Shown here in pieces: positions 33,728 through 41,729 of a DNA stretch of 64,000 bases. A program made the translations under genes and the position numbers. The DNA lies in the NCBI RefSeq assembly GCF_028747985.1, contig NZ_CP118108.1:3849501-3913500 (forward strand), written 5' to 3'. The notes below the pieces were generated by a model. The model was not told the origin of the DNA, searched no databases, and saw only the letters and a list, made by a program, of their open reading frames with translations. Every line of letters begins with the position of its first letter. Position 1 is the first letter of the stretch. This stretch comes from Paenibacillus urinalis. GTDB lineage: Bacteria; Bacillota; Bacilli; Paenibacillales; Paenibacillaceae.

Positions 33728-34939
33728 TCACTTCCTCCCATCCATTCGGGAGGCTGCAATCAGCAGTACTTGCCGTGCTACTTCTTCTTTGGCCGTCACA
33801 GGTATTTCCTTGACCAAGCCCTGCTTGTCAAAAATCTTAACTGCATTCGTATCTGTCCCGAATCCAACACCCTCTTGAGTGACATCATTAGCAACGATCA
33901 GATCCGCATTTTTACGTTCGAGCTTAGATGCTGCATGCAGCTCCAGGTCATTGGTTTCCGCCGCAAACCCGATTAAGAATTGATGTGTTTTGGCTTTTCC
34001 CAGTGCTTCAAGAATGTCAACCGTCTTGACGAGCTCCAGTGTGAGCGTCTCGCCGCTCTTCTTAATCTTCTGCTTCGCCGCCTCCATCGGACGATAGTCA
34101 GCAACCGCAGCTGCCTTAACAACGATATCGCTCTGTTCCAAACGCTCAAATACTGCCTGATGCATATCATCTGCAGACTGAACTGGAACGACGGTTATTC
34201 CTTCTGGGTACTTGACCTGTATATTAGCTGCAATTAACGTGACCTCTGCGCCCATGTCCTTAGCTGTTTTGGCAAAAGCAACTCCCATCTTACCCGAGGA
34301 ATCATTGGTAATGTATCTAACTGGGTCAATTCGTTCAATGGTACCGCCTGCAGTAACTACCATTTTTTTGCCTAAGAGGGGCTTGCCTGCTTCTTCCTCA
34401 CCAAAAAAACGCTCGATTACATCCACAATGGTCTCAGGCTCTTCGAGCCGTCCTTTTCCGACATACCCACAGGCAAGCTGTCCTACACCCGGCTCGATAA
34501 AATGCACACCACGTGAATATAACGTATTCATGTTATGGATCACGGCAGGATGCTCATACATGTGTACATTCATGGCAGGCGCGACCATTACCGGCGCTGT
34601 CGTTGCCAGCAATGTCGTTGTCAGCATATCATCTGCAAGTCCATGAGCCATCTTGGCAATCACATTCGCTGTTGCGGGTGCAACAAGGACCAGATCTGCT
34701 GTATCCGCTAGGTTTATATGTGAGACAACGGATGCATCACGTTCATCAAAGGTATCTGTATATACCGGATTTCGTGATAATGACTGAAGGGTCAGCTCTG
34801 TAATGAACTCCTTGGCGGATGCCGTCATGATGACGTGTACCTCTGCTCCCTTCTGGACGAGCTTACTTGTCAGCGCAGCGGCCTTATAAGCTGCAATCCC
34901 TCCTGAAACACCGAGCACAATTTTTTTACCGTTCAGCAT
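33728..34939 (-). CDS. coaBC: bifunctional phosphopantothenoylcysteine decarboxylase/synthetase
   Basis: A 403-aa flavoprotein for two steps of coenzyme A synthesis. CoaC domain: VLGVSGGIAAYKAA, VSHINLAD (catalytic His), PAMNVHMYEHPA and the flap Cys in QLACGYVGKGRLEEPE. CoaB domain: TAGGTIERIDPVRYITNDSSGKMG and AAAVADYRP. ATG 34939 has GGGGGAG 5 nt upstream. It precedes priA, as in Bacillus. Confidence 0.95.
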   Translation of the reverse strand: MLNGKKIVLGVSGGIAAYKAAALTSKLVQKGAEVHVIMTASAKEFITELTLQSLSRNPVYTDTFDERDASVVSHINLADTADLVLVAPATANVIAKMAHGLADDMLTTTLLATTAPVMVAPAMNVHMYEHPAVIHNMNTLYSRGVHFIEPGVGQLACGYVGKGRLEEPETIVDVIERFFGEEEAGKPLLGKKMVVTAGGTIERIDPVRYITNDSSGKMGVAFAKTAKDMGAEVTLIAANIQVKYPEGITVVPVQSADDMHQAVFERLEQSDIVVKAAAVADYRPMEAAKQKIKKSGETLTLELVKTVDILEALGKAKTHQFLIGFAAETNDLELHAASKLERKNADLIVANDVTQEGVGFGTDTNAVKIFDKQGLVKEIPVTAKEEVARQVLLIAASRMDGRK

Positions 34940-34995
34940 ATGCGCTCCCCCTGTTCTGATTAAGATTTGGGACTTATGCGAATTACGCGTCTAAA

Positions 34996-35022
34996 GAAAA
35001 AAATAACAACCTTGCGGTTGTC
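34996..35022 (-). terminator. terminator after rpoZ
   Basis: On the - strand ACAACC-GCAA-GGTTGT with a stable tetraloop is followed by TATTTTTTT. It separates the yicC-remA-gmk-rpoZ unit from coaBC. Confidence 0.8.
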
Positions 35023-35064
35023 ACTTTTATCAGGGCTGTACCTTATTCGTATTTCGCGTATAGA

Positions 35065-35298
35065 TTATGACTGGCTGTCTTGTTGTTCTGCTTCCTCTTC
35101 GTCATGACCTTTCTCCACACGCACAAAATCACCATAGATCTCTTCAAGTGCAATACCGACTTGCTTATGGGATTTCGGGTTTCTGAGTTCGGATTTCTCA
35201 CCTTCACGCAGCTGTCTGGCGCGTCTCGAAGCTGCAACCACCAGAGAGTATTTACTGTCTACCTTGTTCATCATTTCATCAATAGATGGATATAGCAT
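35065..35298 (-). CDS. rpoZ: RNA polymerase omega subunit
   Basis: A 77-aa protein with the omega signatures MLYPSIDEM, KYSLVVAASRRARQL and a conserved central KPVGIALEEI-like segment (KQVGIALEEIYGDFV). The C-terminus is acidic. GAGGAG lies 6 nt before ATG 35298. It follows gmk by 10 nt, the usual gmk-rpoZ pair. Confidence 0.95.
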   Translation of the reverse strand: MLYPSIDEMMNKVDSKYSLVVAASRRARQLREGEKSELRNPKSHKQVGIALEEIYGDFVRVEKGHDEEEAEQQDSQS

Positions 35299-35308
35299 GG
35301 AGCACTCC

Positions 35309-35890
35309 TCATTTCGATTTACTATTTATTTTACAATGTTCGGCGATGATGATCGATTCTATTCGTTTGCAAGCCAAATCAATTTCGTCGTTGACGACTG
35401 CATAATCATATTGCTGCAGCAAACTGATCTCCTGCTCGGCTACAGACATGCGGTGATCAATGGTCGCCTGATTCTCGGTGCCTCTGCCTTGAATTCGATC
35501 CTTCAATTCATCAAGAGACGGAGGCAGCAGAAATACGAAAATTCCTTCTGGAAACTTCTCTTTAACTTTGAGAGCTCCTTGGACTTCAATCTCCAAAATG
35601 ATATCTTTACCGGAATTAAGAGTCTCCTCTACGAAATCACGCGGGGTTCCATAATAGTTGCCTACATACTCCGCATGCTCCAGAAGCTGATCCTTCTCAA
35701 TCATATCAAGAAACTGCTCTCGACTCTTGAAAAAATAATTGACTCCGTTCTCTTCACCAAGTCTTGGCTGACGAGTTGTCGCTGACACTGAATAGATGAG
35801 TTCAGGAACTCGTTTTCTTAGAGCAGTGCACACGGTTCCTTTTCCTACACCGGACGGTCCTGATAATACAATTAGTAATCCCTTAGACAT
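35309..35890 (-). CDS. gmk: guanylate kinase
   Basis: A 193-aa kinase converting GMP to GDP; it matters for (p)ppGpp control of GTP pools in Firmicutes. P-loop [13 protein letters not shown], then [32 protein letters not shown] and IFLLPPS-like ([11 protein letters not shown]). ATG 35890 has GGAG 6 nt upstream. It lies 13 nt after remA. Confidence 0.96.
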   Translation of the reverse strand: MSKGLLIVLSGPSGVGKGTVCTALRKRVPELIYSVSATTRQPRLGEENGVNYFFKSREQFLDMIEKDQLLEHAEYVGNYYGTPRDFVEETLNSGKDIILEIEVQGALKVKEKFPEGIFVFLLPPSLDELKDRIQGRGTENQATIDHRMSVAEQEISLLQQYDYAVVNDEIDLACKRIESIIIAEHCKINSKSK

Positions 35891-35903
35891 ATTACACTCC
35901 ATT

Positions 35904-36164
35904 TTATTCGTCGTTGTCATCGTCTTTAGAAGATAAACGATGGGCAACCGTCTCCGGCTGCACTGCAGACAGGATCACATGATCACTGTCTGTAATTATT
36001 ACCGCACGAGTTCTGCGTCCATATGTAGCGTCAATCAACATGTGACGATCCCGTGCTTCCTGTATAATTCTTTTGATTGGGGCGGATTCAGGACTAACAA
36101 TAGAAATGATGCGATTCGCCGAAACGATATTGCCGAATCCTATATTTATGAGTTTAATTGCCAT
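35904..36164 (-). CDS. remA: biofilm-matrix regulator RemA (DUF370)
   Basis: An 86-aa protein matching RemA (YlzA): [32 protein letters not shown] is followed by the ligand-less regulatory core and [29 protein letters not shown]. In B. subtilis RemA forms a ring-like DNA-wrapping assembly and activates matrix operons such as eps and tapA-sipW-tasA. A longer in-frame ORF reaches 36230, but ATG 36164 gives the family length, with GGGGGA about 11 nt upstream. It lies between yicC and gmk, as in Bacillus. A link to the polysaccharide operon at 4.5-12.6 kb is possible but not shown. Confidence 0.93.
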   Translation of the reverse strand: MAIKLINIGFGNIVSANRIISIVSPESAPIKRIIQEARDRHMLIDATYGRRTRAVIITDSDHVILSAVQPETVAHRLSSKDDDNDE

Positions 36165-36207
36165 ATTCAGGTTCGTCCCCCTATTACTGGTGTAATCTTT
36201 GCAAAAC

Positions 36208-36266
36208 TGAATCAATTTCATAAAAATCATTAAAAAAGCAGCTAAAGGTATTATGAAATTGATTCA
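36208..36266. repeat. perfect 16-bp inverted repeat; right part is a dispersed 26-bp repeat
   Basis: TGAATCAATTTCATAA (36208-36223) and TTATGAAATTGATTCA (36251-36266) are exact reverse complements around a 27-nt A-rich loop, between yicC and remA. The stretch 36241-36266 is identical, all 26 bases, to 54423-54448. On the - strand the repeat begins 16 nt after the yicC stop. Confidence 0.85.
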
Positions 36267-36282
36267 ACTTAGTGTTCATTGC

Positions 36283-37170
36283 CTATTCTAAATTCGCAGC
36301 TTGTTCTCTGATCTTCTCCAGCTCGGCCTTCATCTCGACTACCAGATTAACCAGCCCCAGGTGGTGAGCTTTAGTGCCGATGGTGTTGACTTCACGATTC
36401 ATCTCCTGGATCAAGAAATCAAGCTTGCGCCCTATAGGCTCACGCACGGTGAGCAGCTCTTCGCACTGAGCCATATGACTAGAGAGACGAGTCAGTTCCT
36501 CATCTATGTTGGATCGGTCGGCAAAAATCGCGATCTCCATACCAAATCTATGTTCATCGAATGGTGCATCAGAAATTTCGGTTAATCGCTGTCTCAGCTT
36601 GCTTCGGTACTCCGTCACTACAGCAGGCGCTAACTGAACCATCGCTGCATGATGAGCCTGCAGACTCAATATTCGCGACTTCAAATCAGCGGCAAGATGA
36701 CTTCCTTCACGAGAGCGCATATCAAGCAGCTCATCAAGTGCAAGTGCTAGTCCTTCCTGCAGCGCAGTCTCCCAGTTCTCGTCCTCAAAGACTGTAAGAT
36801 TGCTCATCTCCTCAGAACTCACTAACACACCAGGCAGCTGCAGCATCTCTGAAATGGTCAGGTTCCCCTTCATCCCGAAGCTGGACTCAAGCTCCCTTGA
36901 AGCCTCAAGATAGGAAGCAGCCATCTGCTTGTTCAGCACAGTACCTCTGCTGCTGTCATCCAATTCTCTCGTAATGAAAACATCAATTCTGCCTCGTGCA
37001 AGTTTACGCTGTACCATTCTGCGAAGCCCGTCTTCGAAACGACTCCATTCCCTTGGCATCCTAAAGACAACTTCACAGTATCTATGGTTGACAGATTTAA
37101 CTTCAAGTTGTACCTTATACCCGCCATAGCTGAGCAAATATTGACCGTATCCGGTCATACTGAATGACAT
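36283..37170 (-). CDS. yicC: YicC/YloC family endoribonuclease
   Basis: A 295-aa protein of the YicC family: N-terminal SFSMTGYGQ, EVKSVNHRYCEVVFRMPREW, RGRIDVFI and C-terminal ADRSNIDEELTRL, KLDFLIQEMNREVNTIGTKA (DUF1732). Family members are endoribonucleases taking part in RNA turnover. ATG 37170 matches the usual MxFSMTGYG start and has GGATGTGAT just upstream; in-frame ATGs at 37176 and 37185 are alternatives. It begins the yicC-remA-gmk-rpoZ unit. Confidence 0.9.
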   Translation of the reverse strand: MSFSMTGYGQYLLSYGGYKVQLEVKSVNHRYCEVVFRMPREWSRFEDGLRRMVQRKLARGRIDVFITRELDDSSRGTVLNKQMAASYLEASRELESSFGMKGNLTISEMLQLPGVLVSSEEMSNLTVFEDENWETALQEGLALALDELLDMRSREGSHLAADLKSRILSLQAHHAAMVQLAPAVVTEYRSKLRQRLTEISDAPFDEHRFGMEIAIFADRSNIDEELTRLSSHMAQCEELLTVREPIGRKLDFLIQEMNREVNTIGTKAHHLGLVNLVVEMKAELEKIREQAANLE

Positions 37171-37191
37171 CGGCATCACATCCATTATACT

Positions 37192-37220
37192 ATTGTATCG
37201 GATAATACAGGCTTAAACAA
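37192..37220 (-). promoter_or_regulatory. putative sigma-A promoter of yicC-remA-gmk-rpoZ
   Basis: On the - strand TTGTTT (37215-37220) and TACAAT (37192-37197) have a 17-bp spacer. The predicted transcription start is close to 37185, leaving a leader of at most about 15 nt before ATG 37170. Confidence 0.5.
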
Positions 37221-37371
37221 GTACGATAATCATGGGGGATTTGCCATTAATTCATACCATTATTGCCTAATTCAGGGCTTCCTATTAGAATCTGCATACA
37301 TTATTTATTTGCACTTCAGGCACCGCCTTCCTAGTAACGCCCCATAAAAACTTAAACAGGAGAGCTGCTTA

Positions 37372-37764
37372 ATGAAAACAGAACTGAACCTTATTGTTCG
37401 TCCCACCGAGATTGATGTTAACGGCCACGTAAATAATGCGAAATATCTAGAATATCTGGAATGGGCACGAGATGAATGGTATGAAGCGGGAGGGCTGTCA
37501 TACAAAACACTGCTTGAGCTTGGCTGTCAGACGGTCACCGTTAATATCAATATCAACTATCGCAAGGAATGCTATCAGGGCCAGCTCCTTACGGTCACAA
37601 CAGAACAGGACAGTGCCCGGAATTCAAGTTATGTGCTTAGACAAACGATATTAAATGAAGCCCAGGAGATCTGCGCAGACGCGCTCATTACAAGCGTGAC
37701 CATCGACCCTTCCACTCGAAAAAGCAGACCGATACCGGAACAGCTCCGGAACCTTTTCTCATGA
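37372..37764 (+). CDS. acyl-CoA thioesterase, 4HBT hot-dog fold
   Basis: A 130-aa single hot-dog protein: RPTEIDVNGHVNNAKYLEYLEWARDEW carries the catalytic Asp and the HVNNxxY element of YbgC/4HBT-type thioesterases, followed by NININYRKECYQGQLLTV and a C-terminal ITSVTIDPSTRKSRPIP. It hydrolyses some acyl-CoA; the substrate is unknown. GGAGAG lies 8 nt before ATG 37372. It is a lone + strand gene inserted in the conserved ylo-type block. Confidence 0.85.
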   Translation: MKTELNLIVRPTEIDVNGHVNNAKYLEYLEWARDEWYEAGGLSYKTLLELGCQTVTVNININYRKECYQGQLLTVTTEQDSARNSSYVLRQTILNEAQEICADALITSVTIDPSTRKSRPIPEQLRNLFS

Positions 37765-37811
37765 TCAATCAATTGCTTAAACTTAACCATCATAGTATAG
37801 AGCAACAGCAC

Positions 37812-37859
37812 AAAAGTCCGTACCTGCAGTATTCAGCACAGCAGGCACGGACTTTTTTT
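37812..37859. terminator. bidirectional terminator, thioesterase / yitJ-type gene
   Basis: AAAAGTCCGTACCTGC pairs with GCAGGCACGGACTTTT (one mismatch) and is followed by seven Ts on the + strand. It lies between convergent genes. Confidence 0.85.
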
Positions 37860-37893
37860 CGATTTCATTCGTGATACTCTATTTGGCCGGATT

Positions 37894-39759
37894 TTAGGTC
37901 TTAATTACACGGCCTGATTTCTCCCACACATAGTGAGTCAGCTCTTCACTCATTCCATAGAACATGAACGGAGTCATTATATAGATTCCATTAAAATGCT
38001 CCATCGCTACGTCCAGCAGCTCCTTCGCTATTGCCGTACCCACCTTGCGGCCCTCTTCGCCTTCGAGCCCCGCCATTCTTTCTCTGACTGCGTCCGATAA
38101 TTGAATACCTGGCACCTCATTGTGCAAATATTCTGCATTTCGACCACTTGCGAGCGGCATAATTCCTACAAATATCGGAATATCCAAATGGCTCGTTGCT
38201 TCCTTGAGCTGTACAAACAGCTTAGGATCATAGATTGGCTGGGTCATAATATAGTCTGCACCTGCAGCAATCTTCTTCTCGAGACGCTGTACCGCCTTCT
38301 CCAAATATTTCACATTCGGATTGAATGCGGCACCTACAATGAAGTCGGCTTTTTGCTTAAGCGGTTTACCGGAGAACGCTATTCCACTGTTCAGCTGCTT
38401 GATCATTCGTATGATTTCAAATGATGTCAGATCATAGACAGAGCTTGAATCCGGAAGGTCTCCGAACCTTGCAGGGTCCCCGGTTACTGCCAGCACATGA
38501 TCAATGCCCAGCGCATCAAAGCCCATGAGATGGGACTGGGTTCCGATCATATTGCGGTCCCGGCAGGCGATATGAATCAGCGGTCTCAGGCCGGTCTGCT
38601 CCTTCGCTAAATATCCAAGCGCCATATTGCTCATCCGGGTTACCGCGAGAGAATTATCAGCCAGTGTCAACGCATCAACTCCAGCCTTCTTCAGACTCTT
38701 CGCTCCGGTTAGAAATTTCTGAATATCAAGATCACGCGGAGGGTCAAGTTCAACGATGACGGTGTGGCGTTCTTTAACCAAGTCTACAATTGTAGGATCT
38801 GTTCGAATCGTGCCTGCTGCACTTCCATCGGCAAGCGTCTCGGATACGGAGTCCGGCACCGGCAGAAGCTCATCATCGACTACCGTTAATGGAGCTGCCT
38901 CATAAGTATCAAGAGCTGATACCATGGCTTTAATATGCTCCGGTGTCGTACCGCAGCATCCGCCGATAATCCGTGCATTCAAATCAGCGAACCGGACGGC
39001 GCTCTGACCGAAGTATTCAGCAGAAGCACCATACCGGTATTCCCCGTCAACGTATTCCGCCAGACCCGCATTCGGGAATACCGACATCGGAATTCCTAAA
39101 TTCTGAACAGATTCCATTGCCCGCATAATACCATTAGGACCTGTCCGGCAATTAAATCCGATTACATCCGCGCCTTCTTTATGCAGAATCGAGAACGCTT
39201 CAGGCATTGTGAATCCATCGAACGTACGGCCGACATCATCAATAGCAAACTGGCAAATGATCGGCAGATCAGTCAACTTCTTAACCTGTCGAACAGCAAT
39301 GACAAGCTCCTCCACATCATAGAAGGTTTCAAGCAATACCCCGTCAATTCCCTCTCCCACTAGAGCGGATATCTGCTGTTCGAAATAAAGATTCAGCTTG
39401 GCAGCGGAAATATCTGCTCTCTTACCGGCGCGAATGGCTCCGACTGCGCCAACCACAAACCCTTTATTCCCCATGGCTTCCCGCGCAACCCTCACACCCG
39501 CCCGGTTGATTGCCTCGACTTGATCTTCAAGTCCATATTTGGATAGGTTAACGTAATTCGCAGAAAATGTATTTGTTTCAATGAGCCTAGCTCCCGCTTC
39601 AATGTATCTGCGATGAACATCCTTGACCATCTCGGGGGATGTCAGGTTTAATTCCTCGTAAGAAACTCCGACCGGCACACCCATTTGATAGAGCTGTGTT
39701 CCCATAGCGCCATCGCCAATAATGACTTCATTCTTCAACACTTCACGTAAATCCGCCAT
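37894..39759 (-). CDS. bifunctional homocysteine S-methyltransferase / methylenetetrahydrofolate reductase (YitJ type)
   Basis: A 621-aa fusion. The N-terminal half is a homocysteine methyltransferase barrel (GDGAMGTQLYQMG, IETNTFSANY, and zinc Cys residues in GFNCRTG and GGCCGTTPEHI). The C-terminal half is a MTHFR barrel (VELDPPRDLD, LTLADNSLAVTRMSN, HIACRDRN, LAVTGDPA, DYIMTQPIYD, GIMPL). It provides methyl groups to homocysteine for methionine synthesis. B. subtilis yitJ is under an S-box; none is visible here, since only 148 nt separate it from cutC and no S-box core is present. ATG 39759 has a GGGAGGAGAACG ribosome binding site. Confidence 0.93.
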   Translation of the reverse strand: MADLREVLKNEVIIGDGAMGTQLYQMGVPVGVSYEELNLTSPEMVKDVHRRYIEAGARLIETNTFSANYVNLSKYGLEDQVEAINRAGVRVAREAMGNKGFVVGAVGAIRAGKRADISAAKLNLYFEQQISALVGEGIDGVLLETFYDVEELVIAVRQVKKLTDLPIICQFAIDDVGRTFDGFTMPEAFSILHKEGADVIGFNCRTGPNGIMRAMESVQNLGIPMSVFPNAGLAEYVDGEYRYGASAEYFGQSAVRFADLNARIIGGCCGTTPEHIKAMVSALDTYEAAPLTVVDDELLPVPDSVSETLADGSAAGTIRTDPTIVDLVKERHTVIVELDPPRDLDIQKFLTGAKSLKKAGVDALTLADNSLAVTRMSNMALGYLAKEQTGLRPLIHIACRDRNMIGTQSHLMGFDALGIDHVLAVTGDPARFGDLPDSSSVYDLTSFEIIRMIKQLNSGIAFSGKPLKQKADFIVGAAFNPNVKYLEKAVQRLEKKIAAGADYIMTQPIYDPKLFVQLKEATSHLDIPIFVGIMPLASGRNAEYLHNEVPGIQLSDAVRERMAGLEGEEGRKVGTAIAKELLDVAMEHFNGIYIMTPFMFYGMSEELTHYVWEKSGRVIKT

Positions 39760-39907
39760 CGTTCTCCTCCCGCCAATTCCAATTTATTCACACTAATGTA
39801 ACACAAATGGGAGGATTGTTTAAGCAAAAAAAGCAGGCTGCTGCTGTCCCATTACTTAGATAATAGACAAATATCTGCTTGTCAGCATTTACTTTTTCCT
39901 GCCCCTT

Positions 39908-40594
39908 TTATTTATGGATGCAATCAGAGAGGGCACGCAGCTCGGCCGGATTGATCGGCTGTAGACCGGACTGATCGTAGCGGACGGCAGAGCCGAAGTG
40001 GATCTCTGTTACACCGGTTTGCTCAATAAAGTTCGTGATCATTTCTCTCTTCAAGCCACTGCCCGCTAGAATACAAAGGTGGCTTCCTGCTGCCTGTTCC
40101 ACAAGTCTGCGAATTTGTGGAATCGACTGGGGGGCCGGCTTCGGACCACCGGAGGTGAGAACTCTCGTTACTGCATGATACTTCGCAAGAGTACTGAGAC
40201 CCTCCAGCTGATCCTCCAGCTCATCAAAGGCACGATGAAACGTCACCTGCAGATCACCAGCTGACTTGAGCAGCAGCTCTAACGTTCTAACATCGATTTT
40301 GCCATCTGTTGTCAGCGCTCCAAGTACAACGCCTGCCGCACCTGTCTGCCGGATCGCCTCAATCTCGGCAGCCATCGTTTCCACATCGGTCTCACTATAA
40401 ACGAAGGAACGGCTATGTGGACGCACCATGACATGCACGGGAATGCTAACAGACTTCACCACTTGGGAGACAAGACCGATTCCTGGAGTTAATCCGCCTT
40501 CAGTAATGGCCGTAATCAGCTCCAAGCGATTGGCACCGCACTTCTCTGCCGTAACGGCGTCGTCCACGGTCGTTGCTATAATCTCTAACAGCAT
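39908..40594 (-). CDS. cutC: CutC family protein
   Basis: A 228-aa TIM-barrel protein: LLEIIATTVDDAVTAEKCGANRLELITAITEGGLTPGIGLV, VHVMVRPHSRSFVYS, GVVLGALTTDGKID, TFHRAFDE, RVLTSGG and LAGSGL. CutC was named for copper tolerance in E. coli, but its true biochemical role is unresolved. It is the lone gene ahead of the yitJ-type gene and could be co-transcribed with it. Confidence 0.92.
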   Translation of the reverse strand: MLLEIIATTVDDAVTAEKCGANRLELITAITEGGLTPGIGLVSQVVKSVSIPVHVMVRPHSRSFVYSETDVETMAAEIEAIRQTGAAGVVLGALTTDGKIDVRTLELLLKSAGDLQVTFHRAFDELEDQLEGLSTLAKYHAVTRVLTSGGPKPAPQSIPQIRRLVEQAAGSHLCILAGSGLKREMITNFIEQTGVTEIHFGSAVRYDQSGLQPINPAELRALSDCIHK

Positions 40595-40640
40595 AACTAA
40601 TCACTCCTTACCCATTTGTCGGTATTCCGTATGATTCCAT

Positions 40641-40686
40641 AAAAAAAGCACGCCCATCAACCAAAACAATGGTTAATGGGGATGCC
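40641..40686 (-). terminator. terminator after dapF
   Basis: On the - strand CCCATTAACC...GGTTGATGGG (one wobble) is followed by GCGTGCTTTTTTT. It lies between dapF and cutC. Confidence 0.8.
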
Positions 40687-40723
40687 TTCAGATTTATAAC
40701 TTTATAATAGTATTCCGATTACA

Positions 40724-41557
40724 TCAGTTCGTAGTTCCTGTATATACAATCTCGGCAGGTCCTGACATGTATACATGGTTATCTTCCTCACTCCACTCAA
40801 TATACAGGTCACCGCCCTTTAGACTGATCCAGGCTTCACGATCCGTTACATCGTTCAGAACAGAGGATACCAAGGTAGCACAAGCCCCGGTTCCACAGGC
40901 GAGCGTCGGTCCTGCGCCGCGTTCCCACACCCGCATATCTACATGCCTGCGATCCTTCACCGTTGCAAACTCCACATTCGTTTTGTTAGGGAACAACGGA
41001 TGCACTTCCATTTTAGGTCCCCATGCGGCCAGATCAAAGCTCACGGCATCATCAACATAAATTACACAGTGTGGATTACCCATAGATACTGCAGTGAACC
41101 GGAAGCCGCTGCCTCCCACCTCTATAGGTTCATTCACAACTGGATTTGCATCAATTGTCGTCGGCACCTTAAGACCGTCAAGCTGAGGTTCTCCCATATC
41201 AACACGCACCGTCTCCACTTTGCCGTCCTTTACAGTCAGCTGAACGGGCTGTACGCCTGCCCCAATCGTACGAATCGTAATCTCTTCCCGGTCAATATGT
41301 CCTTTATCGTACACATATTTGGCAACACAGCGAATTGCATTACCGCATTGTTCAGCCTCTGTACCATCCGAATTAATGATGCGCATTTGGAAATCCGCAG
41401 TATCGGAAGGCAAAATAAATACAAGCCCATCTGCACCGATCCCAAAGAATCGATCGCACCATTTTATCGCCAGCTCAGCCGCGTTAGCGGGAAGCTCTTG
41501 TTCTCCATATACGACAACAAAGTCGTTACCCAGTCCATGCATTTTCGTAAATTCCAT
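40724..41557 (-). CDS. dapF: diaminopimelate epimerase
   Basis: A 277-aa enzyme converting LL- to meso-diaminopimelate for lysine and peptidoglycan. Two catalytic Cys lie in AEQCGNAIRC and ACGTGACAT. Other motifs: TKMHGLGNDFVVV, IGADGLVFI, MGNPHCVIYV and WERGAGPTLA. ATG 41557 has GGAG 7 nt upstream; the ORF extension to 41629 has no family counterpart. A perfect palindrome lies upstream at 41604. Confidence 0.96.
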   Translation of the reverse strand: MEFTKMHGLGNDFVVVYGEQELPANAAELAIKWCDRFFGIGADGLVFILPSDTADFQMRIINSDGTEAEQCGNAIRCVAKYVYDKGHIDREEITIRTIGAGVQPVQLTVKDGKVETVRVDMGEPQLDGLKVPTTIDANPVVNEPIEVGGSGFRFTAVSMGNPHCVIYVDDAVSFDLAAWGPKMEVHPLFPNKTNVEFATVKDRRHVDMRVWERGAGPTLACGTGACATLVSSVLNDVTDREAWISLKGGDLYIEWSEEDNHVYMSGPAEIVYTGTTN

Positions 41558-41603
41558 GACGTAACTCCGCTCCTTTTGGCACTCCAGATCGAAAGAACCA
41601 TTC

Positions 41604-41617
41604 ATGATAGCTATCAT
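41604..41617. promoter_or_regulatory. perfect 14-bp palindrome upstream of dapF
   Basis: ATGATAGCTATCAT is exactly self-complementary and lies 47 nt before the dapF start. It could be an operator; no regulator can be named. Confidence 0.35.
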
Positions 41618-41729
41618 AAATAAGCTCATTCTCTCCAGCCAAGCTGTTTATCTCAAGTATCCTACTAAAATATGATAAGCATTTGACTTTTTCAGGATAG
41701 CATACCTCAAGGAGCGAAGGAAATCTACT

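Noticed and set aside
39760..39907. S-box (SAM riboswitch) ahead of the yitJ-type gene
   Set aside because: The 148-nt gap is short and lacks the conserved S-box core.
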